The notes: generated by a model not told the origin, from the sequence alone. DNA of 64,000 nucleotides from Edolisoma coerulescens (GCA_013397115.1 VWZW01006249.1:3880100-3944099), one strand, 5' to 3'. Shown: positions 12,701 through 26,015, numbered from the stretch's first letter. Translations and numbers: made by a program.

Positions 12701-15700
12701 TTTGATTTATGAATCCCCGATGCTGCTTGCTTCAGATGTGCTGGGGACTTCCAAGTTCTGTATCTCTGTGCAGCTCCTGCATATTTTTAAATAGTAGTCA
12801 TTGGCATCTGACTGGGGCATATTGTGAAGCATATTTCACAAGCAAATAAAGCTCTATTTTGATCCTTTAGAAGTTCAATTCAGTGTTGCAAGAAGATTCA
12901 GCTGTTTTGATAGATCAGCAGACCTATAAACCAGGACTAGGTACCAAAGAGCAATTGCAGTATTCCCGTCAAACTGAAATGCACACAAATTGAAGATTTT
13001 TCTCCAACAAAAGCAGATCTCATAAGCAGAAAATACATTGTAAAAAATCTAAGAATTTCCCCAAACACACCCAAGCTTCTGTCATTCACTCACTCCAGAA
13101 AAAAGGCTGGTTGCTTTGTTTGCCTCACCCTTTTTGCACACCACTAGCTTCTAATACATGGGTGGCATGTTGAGTATCAATTTCTTTCCAAATATGCTCC
13201 TTCTATTACTTCAAAGGAACAGAAAGTCACTTAGCGCTTCTACATAAATATGTATTTTTTTAGTTGATGTTAGCAAAACCTACACATTAGGAGAAAAATT
13301 ATTTGATTGCTTTACGTCAAGCAGAAGGGCTACTACACCAATGCTTACAGCCCCAGCATCACCACTGTCAGATGATGAGAAGTATTTCAGTTGTACACCA
13401 GAACTGTGACCTGTACTCTCTGAAGGGTGTTCATCTGCACACCTCTGGGGTGACAGGCACGGTGTGGTGTGACAGGACTGACATGCACCTGGCACACGAC
13501 CCAAACACACGGGTTTCTGCCACATGTCAGAAATGACCATTTCATGACACACTTGCAGGTGCCTCAGTGGAGGAGAAGGAGGTGCAAGGCAACCCTCACA
13601 GTGGCTTTCAAGCTCTTGAGAGCAGCATTGCTGGAGGCCTGCACTGCACATGGGACGGCTCAAAGGCTCTGAGCCTGCTGCATTTCTATTACCAAACCTG
13701 CTCAAACCCCAATTTCAAAGCTCTGCAATGGAGACAAACGAGCTTCCCTTGCCCTCCTGTGTAACTGTACTTTGGCAATCATCTCTCAGCCAGCTACCCA
13801 AGGCAAATGAGAGAAACCACACAGGTTGTGACACTGAAGCCCAGGATAACCACCACACTATTAAAATACACTGTAGAAACCAACACTCACATTGGTGAGC
13901 ATGATACACTGCAATGTGGGTTATTTTTCCACTGTCTACCCTGGCTTTGTCTATATTTTCATCGTTTTTCAAGGTGAAGCCAGGTGAATTGTTCTGTTAC
14001 TCTGTTGCTCAATAATTTCCTTTCCAAAACCATGTCCATGCCTGGGACCAAAATGTCTATTTTTCTCCTCAATGAAAATAAGCAACTCAAATTTCACTTT
14101 GTAAGCTAATTACTGTATTGTTCAAGCAACCTTTCATAATCTCACCGAAAGATCACTGACCACTATTGCTCAGAGCTTGAAACCACAGTCAATAAATGCT
14201 TTAGTCATATTTACAAGAATGAGGACATCTCTGAGCTATTTGCTCCTTACTAAGTTTATATAATATTGCTTGCAATTGTGCAAAGCAGAATTTTCTGAAG
14301 TGTTGGTTGAGTTCAGCCTTCACAGACTTCAAAAATGCAAACAAAGGACAAAGCCAAGCCTTGCTGAAAACCCCAAACCTTTCGCTCACCCTGAATTGCA
14401 AAATTACATTCTGAGCACATGCAAAAGTCAAGTACAGGAAAATGCCCAGGTAATAAGAGATGCTGCTGAGACTTGCCCAAAGATTGTAAATCCCTCAAGC
14501 TGACTACTCCCTTCATCAGAATCCAAGGTACATGGTTATAAACAACATTAATGCAAACACACCTAAAAAGTCTTTGTTTTAAGAAAGAGTTCATTGCCAT
14601 TCAGAAGAGCAAGTTAAAAAGATTGCTTTGAGAGTGGGGAACCCACCCGAAATGCCTCTGTGAACACAGTCACCTAATGTTTGATTGACAAGTTCACTCA
14701 TTTCCCAGCATCCTCCAAAGAACACAGCTGATTCTGCAGGTGCATAGAATCCATGCAGAAATAACCAGGAAATTCTCATCCCTTCTGCTGGTCTCTTAAC
14801 TTACACCCATTTCTGCAAAGGTCAGACCAGTAAGTTGAATCTCCCACACAGGACCCACTCAAGCCCAGAGCCTTGCTTTTGAAGGCTGAAGACAAAACTG
14901 TTGCACAGCATTCAGACCCCCAGTTGTACCTCTGAGGCGTTGGTGTTTCCCATGTCTATCACTTCATGTTATCCTATCCTGCCTTCCACAGATATCTCTC
15001 ACTGGCTTCCACCCAGCAGTCACACTTAGCAAACGCCCAAAATAGATCATCCACTTGATGACCCAAAGCAATTGTGATTGGCACAGCACAAGGGGGTAAG
15101 CCAACAAAAGATAACCTTCACACACTTAAAATTCATCTGAAATAGAAGTGCCGTTCAGAAGCATGAATGTTACCCTTCTCAGATATTATACCCTGATCTT
15201 AGGAAATGAAGGTGATTTCACTTTCAAAGATTTCTTATACTACAAGGTTTTTGTTTGACTCCATTTACAAGCACAGAGCACAAGTACATCAAAGCAGGAA
15301 TGAGAGGCTTAGTTTTTTTTCTCTAGTCAGGTGGTGATTTTTCTTATGGTGGCCAGTGAAGGCAGACAGAATTAGAGATGGACAGACATTCATCTTGGAC
15401 TCAGACAAAAAAGTTGTTCAGGATCTGAGGAAAGAGCAACAACCAACTTTTTTTCCTGATACACACCTTATGCCAACACTTCAGGGGCATGTGCCCAAAC
15501 AATACCACAATCCAGTGAGTCAGGGCCATTCCCATCACTCAGGATCTGCACCAGAATTCATTAAACCCAGGGCAATGAAGGTATCTGCTTCAGTGAGGTT
15601 TGAATCAGACCAGAGCTTAATTGCTGCATGGCAAGCTCAGCAGAGGACATGAGCTTCTGTGTCCTTTCACAGAACATGCCATGTCTATTCCTCAACCATC

Positions 15701-16310
15701 CCACACTGGGGCCACCTCTCCTCTACTTGTCTCTTTGCTCTGGGATTCCTCACAGTGAGCATTTTCATATGAAGGCCAGCTTCTACTCAGCATTTATATT
15801 ACTGTGTTTCCATAACAATACTCCATAGTACAGTATATACATAGTATAAGGATGTAATACTTCACCTTCTACTGCTGTATCCAGCTCTCCTTTACACAAG
15901 CCAAATACCACAAGGCAGCAAAGCACTGCTTATCCTGTGTGAATGATCTTCCTGCAGCCATGTAACAAAGCTGTAGCAAACCCAGAAACAGAATACAGGC
16001 CTCTGAGATGGCAGTTTCAGGCACTGGAAACATGTCCTGCCTCATCTCGTCACATTCCTAAACTCTGCCCTACCATAAAATAGGATCATATTTACCCTAA
16101 GAAATCACAGTTTCCCATTGTGCTCTAAGGCATCCATTTAAACACATATACTTTACATCAGCACAACCCCTGGGTATAGACATTATTATTGCAGTACAGA
16201 AGTGCCTTTTTAGTGCAGCTTGTGCTGTGTGTAAAGGACCTACAGAAACCCACTCTTCTGTAGAGAGTGACAGAATCTGCCTCAAGAGGACCAGAAGAAA
16301 GTAAGTTCTC

Positions 16311-16348
16311 TTTCTCTCCTCTATGACGTTTTCCCTGCACAGGTAAGT
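16311..16348 (+). promoter_or_regulatory. Recursive-splice-like site CTGCACAG|GTAAGT (candidate)
   Basis: A pyrimidine-rich run (TTCTCTTTCTCTCCTC) leads to TTTTCCCTGCACAG, directly joined to GTAAGTTA, with the junction at 16342/16343. This is the combined acceptor-donor arrangement of a zero-length exon. No plus-strand gene is known here, so its use is uncertain. Confidence 0.3.
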
Positions 16349-16929
16349 TATTAGCCTGTCATTATCAAATTATGTGACAATCAGTGACTGGTTTACACAT
16401 GTCAAACCCATGATAAGTGTTCACCCACCAGCAAACGAGAGAAGAATACAGAAAACAGAGGTGAAGAACAAAATTGTTGGAGCATTTCCCTTGCCAACAG
16501 GCTTGCATTTCTTTTCCTTAGGGTATCTTCTGTCCTAAGGAAACCAGTTTCAAGTGACTGAGGCAACAGCTGAATAATCTAACTTTCTCAAGTACACCTG
16601 ACATGAGCTGAATCACTAAACCCTTTACCAAACTCAGAAACATTCCCTGTGGCATGTTTTTATATTACAAAACGTTAGTTACACTAAACCAAAATCCCAA
16701 ACCCATTAGAACAGATCAAAGTAAAAACTTCCCTTATTAACTGTTTTATAATACTGAAAAATTTCCCAAACCAATTTAGAATCAAAATCTGACTGTTTTA
16801 AATTAATGATTTGGAAAAAAACCCCCCAAAACCAAAAAAACCCAAACCCACTAAACAAATTAAAGTTATATTGTCTTCTAGTTTAGGTGTTTTATGCTAA
16901 AACGAGACAGATTTTTATAAGCATTAAAG

Positions 16930-16990
16930 TATTTTCTTCTTTCACTTTCTTTCCTTTTTTCACCTTTCTTTCTTTCTCCTTTCTTTTATC
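16930..16990. repeat. CTTT-rich pyrimidine tract
   Basis: About 60 bases that are almost entirely C and T with repeated TTTCTTTCTTTC units. A neighbouring A/C-rich patch lies at 16815-16855. Confidence 0.85.
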
Positions 16991-18049
16991 CCACAAAAGA
17001 CTACGTAATTCCAACAGCAAAAAAAACCCCAAACAACCCAAGTGGGTTTTACCCTCTGCTTTCAAATAAGCGTAGCCCAGTTAAAAGTTCCATTAATTTC
17101 AGCAAACTGTATTTTCACTGAAAGATTTCCCTGTCAGAAAACAACAGTAGCCTAAAAATTTTTCTGCCAGGAAATTGAGGCAGCAATTACTACCTGTGTG
17201 TTTATAAAAAACACAAAACACACCCAGCATCTGAGCAATTCAGCCCCATTATAGAATCACTGCTCCTGCCACTAACTCTCAAGGGCTCCCTTTCTGACTT
17301 CCCAAATTTACCCTGCAGTAATTACATGTGTGGCAAATGACCCAAGACTGTATTTCCAAGCCTCTGCTTCAAGCACACGTACCAACCACATTGGCTCTGC
17401 AGCTAATTCCAGCTCCCCAGCTCCCAGCCAAGGCCAGGGATCCCAAAGCCTAGCGTGCCTGAACGATGAGCTGGGTGGGAACACAGCCTGGGCACTCAGG
17501 GCGCAGGGGAAGCCCACAATGCCAGGCTCGCTGGCACGGCACGGGCAGAGCCCTGCTCCCCGTCCCTGAGGCGCCTTCAAGGATTGCTGCTGCACATAAC
17601 TCACATCACTGCCCCAAAGTCAAGGGAGATCTCGTCTCTGCAATCTATGTTTCTTGCACAGAAAAGCCTGAAACCAGCTGATGTTTCAGAAAAGGGTCAG
17701 AGTTGAGGTTTTCCCTCACGAGTTAAGCAGGTGAGCACTGCGATTTTGGTCCTTTTGCAGCTGGTGACTGATCAGCCAAAGCAGAAGCAATTGTCACACA
17801 TTTTCTCCCTCTAACTCACATCTTCCTTCTTGACTGTCCTCTACAAAGATGCAGGCCAGGCCAAACCAGTCCTCTCCATGGGCTGTGTTGGTCCAGGACC
17901 CCCGGCTCACGGGCCAGAGGAACAGGTGTAAAGAAACCCAAGTGAAGCTGAGGGAAAAGGCAGGAGATAATTTACAGAATAAATACGATGGAAGTAGCAC
18001 AGCATTTGCTGAATGGTATCAGCAAGCTGAGCGTGAACCCCGGACTAAT

Positions 18050-18680
18050 CGCCCCCGATGGCCTCGGACAGAACAGCGCCAGACCGAGAGGCGTAAAACA
18101 CCAAAGGGGGCACTTCTGGAACTGCTGCATTCCCCGGCCCCCGTGGGACCTGCTCGGGGATAGAGGACAGCTGCTCGCGGCGGGGGTGCTGCGGGGAGCT
18201 GCCTTTGCCCCCGGCTGGCGGCTGCGGGCACACACAGAGCCAGCGCAGACACCGTGAGGCGGCCGAGGGTCCGCACCCCCCGCACCCCCGGAGCTGCCCG
18301 GCCAGAGGGGCTGCACGGCCGCAGCCCCTGAAGCGCGGCACAGGCGGGACACGGAGCGCGAGCGCCGTGAGGGCGGCTCAGAGTAAGGGACGGACCCAGA
18401 GGGACACGGAGAGGGGAACCTGCAGAGGCGCCGCCGGCTGAGATGGAAGCGCCCACTTACCGCGTCCGCCGGGCTCCCCGTGCGCGCAGGGTCGGGCCGG
18501 GCGGAGGCTGAGGGGGCGGCGGGGCCGGGCCGGGCGGAGGAAGCGCGGGGCCCTGCCCGCCGCCCGCCCCGGGCCCGGAGGGAGGGCTGAGGGAGGGGCC
18601 CGGCTCCGCGCTCCGCCCAGGGCAGCCCCGTGAGGTGAGGGCCGGCCGCACGGACCCCGGGCCGATCGCCCCGGCCGCAG
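18050..18680. promoter_or_regulatory. CpG island with probable non-coding first exon, minus strand
   Basis: A sharply bounded GC-rich, CpG-dense block with GGGCGG-type Sp1 sites. On the minus strand a textbook donor GGACGCG|GTAAGTGGG occurs with the last exon base at 18461; the 200 bases upstream contain no ATG, so any exon here is 5'UTR. A weaker plus-strand donor (GTGAG|GTGAGG at 18635-18636) suggests possible bidirectional activity. In mammals LINGO1 lies downstream of TBC1D2B on the same strand and has remote non-coding 5' exons, so an upstream LINGO1 promoter is the best inference. No downstream exon is visible in the window to confirm it. Confidence 0.55.
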
Positions 18681-18799
18681 CAACGCCGTCTGGATGGGAG
18701 CGCGGGGCCGCTGCAGCCTCCAGGGCACCCGGCACCACCCTGACTGTGCCAGCCCTGCCCTGCCCCTGATGGGATGCACACAGCTCATGCTGGGCCAGT

Positions 18800-21700
18800 C
18801 CAAAGCCTTCCAGACCGACACAGCTCACCCAGGCTGACTGAGGAACAACTCAGATGTAGAATCCGAGTTCCTTGCTTTAGTAGATAGAGGATACGTGAAA
18901 GCAATACCAAGAAAATAAGGCTGAAGAGGCAAATCCAATGCAGAGGCACTGAAGTTGTATAAGCCTTGTTCTATATTCTATACAAGCCGAAGCACAAGCC
19001 TAGACTGGTTACTACTGCGTGGTCTGAAACTCACCATTACCCAGTGAAATTGCCCGTTGTTTCAAGAGACCACTGTGACAAAGAACAGCACAGGGTCCCA
19101 GACCTCACTGTGCAGCTCAGGGTGCATTAACACGCACTACTAGAACAAACCTCTGCCAGCCTGCTTCCCAAGCTGCCTTAGCCCAAGTGTTGGCTTCCAA
19201 CAATGACATCCTTCATCTGTTCACCCTCCTATCATAAAGACATCCCCGAAACCTGTAAAACTAGATTTTCTCCCCCCTTATTTGGCAGACAGTAATTGCA
19301 GTAAACACTCTTAGGTCTCCTTACATTTCTTCAGGGCAAGTTAATATCCATCATTTGCTAATGAGAAATGATGTGGGATTGTTCACACTTTCAAAATAAA
19401 ATACAAGTGCCAGGTTGCCTTCACTTCCAATCCTCCATGTGATTAAGGTAACACAAACCTAGTGGCAAATGATCATACATAAACAGGATGTTTTCCTTTG
19501 CCATAAGGTGTGAAGATAGATAAATTTAAGAGTGATTTTATTCTAGGCAAGTGCCTAAAGGCAGTGCTTTTTATTACCACAGTTAAAAAGAACTTGGCAT
19601 GTTCCAAGTCAAGAGGACTGAACTGTGCCCCTGATGGCCCGCCCTGGGAGTGGTGTTCACAGCCCACGAGTTCCACCCACCTCTCCCCACTCCAAAAGGA
19701 AAGTGGCTGCATCTGATACTACACAGGGTGGAGAACAGGAAGCAGGAGCAACAGTAAAGGTTTCAAAGGGCAGTGGAAGCATTCAGAACTCTCTCAAAGG
19801 GAAATAAGGATATTTAATTTCTCACCTTTAGTTGTACAACCAGATATGATCACATGGAAGTCACAGCAATCATACTGCAGAATTTTCAGAGCAAAGGGCA
19901 CTTAAGGAAGGCCACCGCTTTTGTTTGCTCCTAGCTGCAAGGAAGGGAACAAAACACCCTGAGAGGCTACCTCTGCTTTTCAAACTGGGGCAAGCTCTCC
20001 CTAGACCCCGAATAACCTCAATTTGAATGAAGGTTTCCAAGAGCAGGGAGAGTAGATTGAATCCCACCTCTGGTGCCATGTCCATAGCATTTGCAAGCCC
20101 AAATACAGATTCTGCCTAAGTAGGATGTTGCTCTTGCACGGTTCTGTAGTTATCCACCCTTAAAACCCTAACTCAAGACTTCTTTCTAACACCTTTGGAT
20201 GAAGGTAAAAGCTTTTATATGCATCCAGGACAAGAACAGAAAGGAAAACTCAAACCTGAGCAGTGTTTCAAGTAGGCAGCACCAGTAAACGCTGCAGCCT
20301 CGCATTTGCCAGCCTCCTTTAGAAGTGACAATGTAGGAAACCCATACCTTATGTTCCAAAGGGGGAGTTCCAGGATTAAATACCAGAAAAACACCACCTG
20401 CATTATTTAAAACAGGCAAATAGCTTATTCCACAGTTTAATCACCAGTCACAGTATCTGAAGACATTACTGATTCCGTTCATCAGCTCAAACCGGACACT
20501 TTAGGGGCAACTCACTGCAAAACCTAACTGGTTTGTACACACCAAAGGTACACTGCAGTTGAGAGACACAGGCAGGATGCAGCTCCTCAAGACCGGGGGA
20601 ATCTTAGTTGGCCAAAGTCATCTTAGTTTACCAGGCACATTCTGGTATTGAATGTTTTAATTAGTGGATATATAGCTTTTTAATAACCGTGGTTTTTAAA
20701 ATCACATTCAGTATATAGTCCTGAGTTTTGCTTTCTAGTCTCATGCTCTGAAAAGCTGACACTAGAGGTGAGCATCCTTGAACTGTAGACAAGTGTGGTT
20801 TCTACAGCAGATCATCATGGAAAATACCACTCTGCTAACTTCTGATTGAACCTTTTACCTTCTTTTCCAGAAGGGAAGTTTCCAAGGCAGAGCACACCCT
20901 TCCTCTGCATTATCTGAGGGAACATACTTCATGTGTGGGAATTCCTAAAGCTTCAGCACTACATGGATTCTGCTTTCTGTTGAGGTCAAGGAGCTGCAGA
21001 TAAGGAAGCTATGATTAGCACTTCTGAAAATCCCAGAGAAGGAACAACTGATACTTTGTAATACCAGCAGATTCAGCGTGTTCTCTGCATCTCTGAGGCA
21101 CCCAGAGCACAGTGAGACTCTGCAGGTATTTGGTCTCCGTTCAGAGCAGGCCAGCTGTGTTTATCCTAAGTCATGCATTTCTTAGGAACCAGGTTTTTAA
21201 CATACATCAGCCACACTCACATCCTTATTGCAATCCCACTGGGAGGAGATGCTTCAAGCTTAATCCTAAGGAGCAAATGGGAGTCTCAGCTGTTCTTTAC
21301 AGGCCCCAGCAGCTGCTTAGGGCAACACAACCTACTCAAGCTAAACATGCCAAGTATCCAAGTGGGGACATTGCTCCCCATGCATTCTTCCCAGAATTTT
21401 CTGTTTATTTCTCTGACTTAAAATTTTCAGTATTCAGGCTGGGAGGTCCTTAGGCCACAGTCATGCTCTGCCTCAATTGCTGATCTCTATCCTGTTTTGC
21501 AACCCCTTTGAACAGATTTCCAGCTGTGCCAATATCTACTCCTATAACAGCTTGCCATTCTGTAGCAGAGCCAGAGGACAAGAACTGTGCTCTATTCACC
21601 TTTGCTATGAAAGATATGCTTGGATATGCAATTACAGTCATGTCCTAACTCTTATTTTTTCCTCCCTTACGAACATTTAGCTATTAAGTTATGTATCTGA

Positions 21701-22239
21701 AGTAGGTTAGGTACTTCAAGCCTCTTTAAGGGAATCAAACAATTCCAAAATGCAAAATTCGTATCTGAAAGACAGATACTGAGACTTGATTTCCAAATTA
21801 ACTGAGAACTTGGTTAAATTTTAAAAACAGCTGAAATTATTTATTTCATTACAAAAGACTGTGGCAGAACATCAGTACCAAGCCTCCTAAAGAAGCTTTT
21901 GGGGTGTCAGGAGATATCATACAAATATGTTTCCCAGAAAGTGTGTGAACTCAGAAAATTCCTCTGAACACTCATGCAAATTTTATCTCCCCTCTCCTCT
22001 TCTCCCAAGAAACTTAAGGACACCAATCACAAGTTTATCCAGTCAGCATCACCTGCACGCAACATGTCTATGGTTCACCTCTTCATGCTTCAAAGGCAAA
22101 TTTACATGTATGTTCCTTTAGAGAGATTCTCTCAGACCTCATTATCAGACAAAAGTACAAGCTCTACTACTGGCTTGTTCTGATGGCACCTGAAGATATT
22201 TCCATCTGTTATGGGGAAAAAAAAAAAAGAACCAGAACA
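18800..22239. other. Intergenic region between the CpG island and the TBC1D2B 3' end
   Basis: 3.4 kb of AT-rich single-copy DNA. I see no gene, mobile element or structured repeat. Confidence 0.7.
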
Positions 22240-22259
22240 ATCTATAAAGTAATAAACAA

Positions 22260-22265
22260 TTTATT
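22260..22265 (-). terminator. Distal polyadenylation signal AATAAA (candidate)
   Basis: On the minus strand AATAAA is followed within about 40 bases by a T/G-rich stretch and a run of twelve T, a typical downstream element. This is the most distal good signal after TBC1D2B. Confidence 0.5.
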
Positions 22266-22599
22266 TCTTCTTTACATCAATCGTTATGAAGATAACATCA
22301 CTTAAGTTTGTGATTCAAATTTCTTGTACCGCATATTGCTGATTTTTAACATGGCACTTAAGGGAACAGTCACTTAAACAGCTACACAATTTCACTAAAT
22401 TAAACAATTTGCCATTTCTCACTTATGTGATCGAACATACAACTCTGTCAAATTTAAGACCATCCATTCATTTCTGACGTCGTACAAGAAAGAAAAAAAT
22501 CTTTCCCTTTCTGCTGAAATACCTTACCATGTTTACAAAGACTGAAGGGAAGGGAAGAAGCTCTCACAGAAGACTCCTAAAGAGCAACAGAAAATCTTT

Positions 22600-22605
22600 T
22601 TTATT
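22600..22605 (-). terminator. Alternative polyadenylation signal AATAAA (candidate)
   Basis: A second minus-strand AATAAA lies about 340 bases upstream of the distal one and is followed by T-rich and TGTTG/TGTGAG elements. It could serve as an alternative TBC1D2B cleavage site. Confidence 0.4.
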
Positions 22606-25090
22606 GATTACATAGCTGGTAAAAAGAACAACACCAAACAATGTGATAACACTGGATGATAACACTACCTGTACACATGTACAGGTCAAGCTGAAATACT
22701 GTGCAGTTCTAGTAACTAGAGGTGTAGTGCACCAGTTTTTTGCCTATTTAACATAAGATAATCAACCCTTTTAAATAACTATCGAAAAGTTTCACTGGGA
22801 AGCCATGCACACATGTATAAAGATGGAGGAATATTCTGCAAGATGCAACTTAGTGGTCTGGGTTACATCACATATTCTGGGAACCATGCATGAGGAACTC
22901 TTTGCACGTTATGTGCAAGGCCTTGAAGTCAAAATATCGTCTTGGCAGTCGTCATTTGCATGAACAGGTCAATTGCCCACCACCTGGCTGGCATGAATGG
23001 TAAACCTCATGCACCACTTCAGAAGTTCATGCACAAACACAAACTCTTGGGCTCCATGCAGTTCAGCTTTGGCAGGCCACTGAGGCCCACTGTATTTTGG
23101 CCTGGTTTCACCAGGTTTAAACACTGCCTGTGTTTCCTGCATGTCCCTAATGAGTTACTGCTCTCCAAGGTTACCAGATTAAGTACCACTAGAAAACTAA
23201 GTCACTCAAAGACATTTGCAACAGCAAGCAAGGCAAGCTTCCCTGATGTTACTTCCTGCTATATGCATCTTATTTTTGTTCCATGGAGACTTCTAGTGGC
23301 CAGAGGTGAGAAGCCTCTGCAATTTTTTGACCTTTTAACTCATCACTAAATCAGTAACAAGGCTTAATAAAATGAAGCCAACAGCTTGCTGGGAGCTTGA
23401 GCGTAACAGCATCAACTTGTTTCATATTTGCAAGCTGACAAAATACCCAGAGACAGCACAACTTCCACAGGGCTCCTAACATTCATAGATTACAGTTACA
23501 CCGTGGCAGAAGAAACAGAGCTACTTAGTTTTACTGTACAACTGGTAACAACTTAATAGAATGAAACACAGCAACACATGCACACACAGACTGAACTGTC
23601 AGCACAACTCTGACAAAAATGGTCCTGTAATATTGCAGGTTGTGTTTTGTCAGCTAAAGAACTTCCTGAACAGTTGCCTTAAAGTTAGTTTTATCTTCAC
23701 AACCCAAAGATTTCAATGGAATCATCTGAAAACATCTCCTGAAGTCATAGGACTAGTTCATAGTAAAGAGTTAAAGCCAAAGAATAACAGATTGTAGGAA
23801 TAGGGTAGGTACAAGCATCTGAATTCTTCACCTTACTGTTTCAACTGTGGTCACTGAAGGGAAGGTCTTCACCTTAAAAAAAAATCATTTAACACTTGAA
23901 AAAAACATTAAAAGAAACATACAAACAAAAAGTCTACATTACAGATTGATTTAGAGACCAGCTCTTTCAAAACCAAGACAGCATAACTAGAAAATTAGAA
24001 AACCTGGTCCCATTTTTGTATTCAAATACTGATTGTAAGTAGAAAAAGAATACAGTACATGCAATAATATCAAAACCCTGCCCTCCAGTACACAACCAAG
24101 AGTAACTAGGGAATGAGGAAAAAACCCCAACTACTGCTTGCAATAGATAAGGTAGGGGACATTTTAGAAGACTAATAACATATAAATCAAGATGATCACA
24201 CCATCAGTCCCTCAAGGGCAAGGATTTGCTGGCTAAGTAAAAATTATGTGTCATACAGGAAGCATAAATTTTATATCAAAAGTAGTTCTCTAAGTTACAA
24301 CTTCACCTCTGATTAAATAGTTCCCTTCCATATAAACTAACTTGTAATATGCTTACTTGGAGAAGGCTACAACTACATTATCTAAAATAATTTTTTTTAA
24401 AAAGTGCTGTGAAACAGAAGCAGGATTTCTCTCTGCACACACTTAAGTTGACTAAAATGATTACATGATTACACCCAATAAAGTACTACTACTTCTACAA
24501 AACCAAAACAAAACACAAGCTTGATGAACTTCACTCTTCCCAATGACTAGTTTTGGTTTTTTGCCAACTAGCTATTTCCCCAGAGCTCAGTGATTTGCTG
24601 CCTAGTATTTGAATACTAGTTTTATCATGACACATTATAGTCAATCCAACATTCTGAAGATCCAACAGTTCAAGAAAAAACAATGCCAGCAAAAAAGAAA
24701 CCCTCCTTCTCCCCAGAACCATTTATGAACACCGCTGGTCACCAAATGAGAGAGAATGGCCCCCAGTCACACTTTCATAGCAGAAACACTACAGCTCAAT
24801 AACCCAGATGTTGTTCCTTACCCCTGTCTTGCAGACTGTGCATCCAATACTCACAGTAAAGCTGAGCACATTTAGAGAATATTGCATTTTTCTGTTGGAA
24901 AAGGATCTTCAGTTCCCATGTGCATGTTGTGACCTTCGATTGATAGGTTCCTTTGATTGATTGGTAAATATTTGTTTTATGAACCCTGTCACTACCACTA
25001 TTGTACAACAGTTCTACAATCATGCAGGAAGAACGCCGTGTTTCTTCTTAAAGAAGAAGACTTCACCTTAGGCCCTAAAGAGGAAGAAGC

Positions 25091-25167
25091 ATTAAAAGAA
25101 AAAAAACCCAAAAAAACCCAAACAAAAACCTAAACAACCAAACAAAAAACCACAACAAAACAAACCT
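25091..25167. repeat. A/C-rich low-complexity tract in the 3'UTR
   Basis: Runs of A broken by CCC and CC on the plus strand; in the TBC1D2B transcript it is a long GU-rich tract with repeated GGGTTTTTT and TTTGTTT units. Confidence 0.9.
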
Positions 25168-26015
25168 TCAACAGATACACAAAAAACTAGCTACTAAAGC
25201 ACGGTAGTCCTGTGACAAGCTCCATTCTTCCATAATATCTGGAGTTTGGTTGTGACCTTTTTGAACTATTGCAATCAAGAAAGTTAATACAAATAAAATT
25301 GACTAAACAGAGTTTGATTTATAAAGCTGTTCGCATTAATGAGAATCTTTATCAACACAGCTGCCCTGAAAAGTAGAAATGATGTTTGCTATCACTGTTT
25401 CAGTACACACTCAACAGTCAAGAGACAAAAACAGGTACTTATTTTACCTTTACTTTAGAGTACATATATTCAAGTGTTCTGTTTGGTGATCCATCGCATG
25501 ACACTTCAGGGAAAGACAAAGGAATGTGAAAGTTCTTCCTGTGCTTCATCCCATGCTTTTCTGGTTAGTGACCTCAAGAATGGCTAGATTGAGCAAACCT
25601 GAATCCAAGAAATATGATGTCCTCTCACACTAACCCTGCACTACAAAAAACATGATTACACCAAAAACCCCCTAAACTCAGAATGGCAATGAATGTAACA
25701 GAGCATGGACTTTTCTTATTGTTTCACATCCAGGCTTTAATGGTGCGCTGTGGGAAAACAACTGTCAATTCAGCTGATTGGCTAAACTGAGACAGATATT
25801 AAGTGCTCTACAAATGATTCCATGAACATAAATGTAAACAGAAGTGTCTGGCCTCCATACAAAGTCGTATTTCTGAAAGTGCTGGGATTTGGAAATCTGT
25901 CCCGCATATTTCCAAAAGCAACTAGTTTACGTTCTGTTTGACAGGATTAAAAAAGTGTTTTGGAGGTTAACTCACTTTGGTCACGATCCCAAAGAACAGT
26001 TTATATTAAGCAGTT

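Larger units (their letters stand above)
1..17900. other. Gene-poor region, possibly intron of an upstream-initiated minus-strand transcript
   Basis: No coding exon, tRNA or rRNA is recognisable. Open frames up to 144 codons occur on both strands but have no recognisable homology and no consistent splice context. The sequence is mostly AT-rich and single copy. If the CpG-island exon at 18461 belongs to LINGO1, this stretch would be part of its long first intron. Marked items inside it are the CR1 remnant, the 91-bp-offset repeat, the CTTT-rich tract and two CAG|GTAAGN sites. Confidence 0.6.
22240..26015 (-). other. TBC1D2B: TBC1D2B 3'UTR (probable, about 3.8 kb)
   Basis: AT-rich sequence without a credible coding frame follows the stop codon. 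The right edge is certain; the left edge is inferred from the most distal of two good minus-strand AATAAA signals before intergenic DNA. A G/T-rich stretch in transcript sense (25091-25167) and many T-runs could bind RNA-binding proteins. A proximal ATTAAA near 25742-25737 might give a much shorter UTR. Confidence 0.5.

Noticed and set aside
13280..13705. 141-codon open frame, minus strand, with overlapping plus-strand frames
   Set aside because: Cys/Pro/Ser-rich translation without family features; open on several frames because stop codons are scarce locally.
17972..18781. 269-codon open frame across the CpG island, minus strand
   Set aside because: High GC removes stops in all frames; the Arg/Pro/Ala/Gly translation is typical of CpG islands and not of a protein.
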